Shown here: positions 62,277 through 64,000 of the stretch, piece after piece
Layout of the letters: every line of letters starts with the position of its first letter
How positions within the stretch are numbered: the stretch's first letter is position 1
Origin: an uncultured Pelagibacteraceae bacterium
GTDB lineage: Bacteria; Pseudomonadota; Alphaproteobacteria; Pelagibacterales; Pelagibacteraceae
Length of the DNA: 64,000 nucleotides
NCBI GenBank assembly: GCA_902556505.1
Contig: CACDWM010000005.1
Span: 1 to 64,000 of the forward strand
Direction: 5' to 3'
Made by a program: the position numbers and the translations under genes
Notes under the pieces: model-generated
Told to the model about the DNA's origin: nothing
The model's database searches: none
What the model saw: only the letters and a program-made list of their open reading frames with translations

Positions 62277-63434
62277 TTAGATTTTAACTTTCGCTAACGG
62301 ACCAAACTCATTTTCATAAGCAAGTCTGTAGTTAGGCTGATTCATTAGTAAGTATTTCATTACTCTTTTCGCGTAAGCTTTTTGTGAATCAACAATCTTC
62401 TTAAAGAACGGGTCTTTAGAAGAGAAATCACCTACAACTTTATCCCAACCTTTTAACTGCTCTGCTAAAATTGCATCTGAAGTTTGGTAAACGTTTACTT
62501 TATGCTCATTCATCAATTTAGATAAATCAGCTGAGTATCTTACCAAAGCTTTAAAGTAGTTAGCGGTATTTGCTGCATACGAAGCATTTTTTAATATTGC
62601 TTGGTTTGCAGGAGATAAGCTATTAAATGTTTTTTTGTTAATAGGTATTTCAAACATCTCTTGTGATTGGTGGAAAGATCCTAAGTGATAATGCTTAGAA
62701 ACATCTTGCATACCAAATTGAGAGTCTGAAGTAGGGTTATTAAACTCAGCAGCTTCGATCAAACCAGTTTTCATTGCTGGCTGAATTTCACCACCTGGTA
62801 ATTGTCTAACTACCATTCCCATTGCAGTAAGAACGTTAGTTGCAAGACCAACTGTTCTATACTTCATACCTTTAACGTCACTTACTTTAGTTACGTTCTT
62901 TTTGAACCAACCAAATGGTTGAGCTGGCATAGGCATCGCAAAAACACCAACATAGTCGTATCCAACTTTTGCTAATGTTTCTTCATACAATGCTCTTCCA
63001 CCACCTTCTTCCATCCAAGCCATTACTTCTTGAGATGATAGACCGTAAGATGGTCCAGTTCCGAAAAGAGACGCGGCAGGATTTTTTCCATACCAATAAG
63101 CAGTAACCCAGTGTCCCATATCAAGAACACCATCACTTACAGCTTGTCCAATTTCTCCAGTTTTTACGACTGCTCCAACAGGCTGAAGATCAATTTTTAA
63201 ACTTCCACCTGACATGTCTCCAACCATTTTGGCGTAGTCTCCAGCCATTTCAAAAAAGATGTTAGCACCTGATGGCCATGCTGCTTGCATCTTTAATGTT
63301 TGTGGAGCACCAAAAGCAACATTTGGCATTGCTACAGCTGTTGCTGCTGCTGCACCAGTTGCTGCTGCGGCTTTGAAGAACTTTCTTCTTGAAGGAGTTT
63401 TAGAACCCTTCAATGATTTTTTATTTTTAATCAT
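62277..63434 (-). CDS. dctP: TRAP transporter solute-binding protein, TakP/DctP family, second system
   Basis: A 385-residue periplasmic protein with a twin-arginine signal (SRRKFFKAAAATGAAAATAVAMP..). Core motifs: GDMSGGSLKIDL, GHWVTAYWYGKNP, QPFGWFKKNV, MKYRTVGLA, QLPGGEIQPAMKTGLIEAAEFNNP. It is in the same family as dctP1 but diverged in the ligand pocket (EAAEFNNP replaces DATEWVGP), so the substrate probably differs. The signal-peptide region is nearly identical to that of dctP1. Confidence 0.9.
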   Translation of the reverse strand: MIKNKKSLKGSKTPSRRKFFKAAAATGAAAATAVAMPNVAFGAPQTLKMQAAWPSGANIFFEMAGDYAKMVGDMSGGSLKIDLQPVGAVVKTGEIGQAVSDGVLDMGHWVTAYWYGKNPAASLFGTGPSYGLSSQEVMAWMEEGGGRALYEETLAKVGYDYVGVFAMPMPAQPFGWFKKNVTKVSDVKGMKYRTVGLATNVLTAMGMVVRQLPGGEIQPAMKTGLIEAAEFNNPTSDSQFGMQDVSKHYHLGSFHQSQEMFEIPINKKTFNSLSPANQAILKNASYAANTANYFKALVRYSADLSKLMNEHKVNVYQTSDAILAEQLKGWDKVVGDFSSKDPFFKKIVDSQKAYAKRVMKYLLMNQPNYRLAYENEFGPLAKVKI

Positions 63435-63447
63435 TTATTCTCCTCTA

Positions 63448-63457
63448 GTTAATTAAC
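63448..63457 (+). repeat. GTTAATTAAC palindrome upstream of dctP2
   Basis: Identical to the 10-bp palindrome in the dctP1 leader (58633-58642) and in the same position relative to the Shine-Dalgarno and ATG. Confidence 0.5.
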
Positions 63458-63522
63458 TGAGGGAAGTAAAACATAGATTCAGATTAGAGTCTTTCTAAAA
63501 AGAAGCACAGATTGTCACTATT

Positions 63523-63548
63523 ATTGTAAAATTAAAAATTTTTACAAT
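63523..63548 (-). terminator. AT-rich hairpin after the ABC ATPase gene
   Basis: ATTGTAAAA (63523-63531) and TTTTACAAT (63540-63548) form a 9-bp stem with an 8-base loop, starting 12 bases beyond the stop of the ABC gene on the minus strand. It could be a weak terminator or an operator; there is no good T tail. Confidence 0.35.
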
Positions 63549-63560
63549 TTAAGGTTGAGT

Positions 63561-64000
63561 TTAAATTAATTTGTTATCCTCATACACACAACATTTCTCA
63601 GCGGGTATATGAAGTTTAACGTTCTGATTTGGTATTTCGGTTTCTCTAGTAACTTTTGATTTAATTGTAAGACTTCCCATTTTAGCTGTGATTAGTTTAT
63701 AGTTTCCAAGATCCTCAACCTTTTGAACATTAACATCTACTAAATTTTCATTTTGATTTTTTGCAATCTTAATAAATTCTGATCTAATCCCTAATTTAAT
63801 ATTCTTTGTTTTTAATTTAGACAAATTTGTATTTGTTTTAATTAAAGTATTATTAATTTTTACACTATCGTTTGAGGAAGGTTCGCTTTCAAATAAGTTC
63901 ATAGCTGGTGATCCAATAAAGTATCCAACAAATGTTGTATTAGGTCTTTCAAAAAGTTCTTTCGGAGAACCAGTTTGAACTACCTCTCCTTCACTCATAA
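63561..64000 (-). CDS. ABC transporter ATP-binding protein, MalK/UgpC type, C-terminal part
   Basis: The frame is open to the window edge; 146 residues are seen. It starts inside the end of the nucleotide-binding domain (VMSEGEVVQTGSPKELFERP, the D-loop/H-loop to end of ABC domain), followed by FVGYFIGSPAMNLFE and a TOBE_2-type domain (GIRSEF.., MGSLTIKSKV, KLHIPAEKC). This is the layout of sugar or glycerol-3-phosphate importing ABC ATPases. Its true start is outside. Which substrate cannot be told. Confidence 0.85.
   Translation of the reverse strand, partial: MSEGEVVQTGSPKELFERPNTTFVGYFIGSPAMNLFESEPSSNDSVKINNTLIKTNTNLSKLKTKNIKLGIRSEFIKIAKNQNENLVDVNVQKVEDLGNYKLITAKMGSLTIKSKVTRETEIPNQNVKLHIPAEKCCVYEDNKLI

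Overview
The window is very AT-rich (roughly 30% GC by eye), densely packed and almost free of intergenic DNA. Gene content and order match a streamlined marine alphaproteobacterium of the SAR11 / Candidatus Pelagibacter type. The main reasons are a SAM-II riboswitch in front of metX whose sequence closely resembles the marine metagenomic metX riboswitch, a complete-looking DMSP demethylation cluster (dmdA, an alpha/beta hydrolase, dmdB, dmdC) beside the sdh/suc TCA genes, two TRAP dicarboxylate/2-oxoacid-type transporters, and short, often overlapping genes. Species assignment is inference; no search was possible.

Layout. 1-2.5 kb (+): the 3' end of a TrkH-type K+ channel, an AmpG-like MFS permease and an NlpC/P60 peptidase with SH3-like repeats. 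2.5-4.5 kb (-): tyrA and hisC. 4.6-7.1 kb (+): a sigma70-like promoter, SAM-II riboswitch, metX, metW and gloB. 7.15-13.7 kb (+): rplU, rpmA, obg, proB, proA, nadD, rsfS, ctpA and rppH. 13.7-18.5 kb (-): ATP synthase F1 operon atpHAGDC. 18.6-20.6 kb (-): priA. 20.6-21.6 kb: a type IV pilin gene, a 5' fragment of a second pilin gene and a cluster of short direct repeats, one of which duplicates the 3' end of lpd.

21.6-47.6 kb (-): a nearly unbroken co-directional run of 23 genes, ffh-rpsP-trmD-rplS-leuCDB-dmdC-dmdB-hydrolase-dmdA-asd-sdhCDAB-mmsA-mdh-sucCD-sucAB-lpd, with gaps of at most about 40 nt. It combines SRP/ribosome genes, leucine synthesis, DMSP catabolism and the TCA cycle, so sulfur and carbon from DMSP enter next to the genes that oxidise them. 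ffh is preceded by a leader of about 110 nt with four consecutive hairpins, a candidate cis-regulatory RNA. 47.7-49.5 kb (+): dapF and ftsY, divergent from ffh over a palindromic -10 region. 49.5-52.1 kb (-): a secreted protein of unknown function, a membrane-anchored alpha/beta hydrolase and an MFS permease. 52.1-53.7 kb (+): a divergent gamma-glutamyltransferase-family enzyme.

53.8-63.4 kb (-): two TRAP transporter operons. Each begins with a Tat-exported solute-binding protein (dctP), followed by a strong intrinsic terminator and then dctQ and dctM, which suggests that partial termination makes the binding protein in excess over the permease. The second operon continues into an amidase and a small membrane protein. 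The first has an unusual DctM carrying a C-terminal charged coiled-coil tail of about 330 residues. The window ends inside a sugar/glycerol-phosphate-type ABC ATPase gene (-).

No rRNA, tRNA, CRISPR, insertion sequence or phage gene was recognised.
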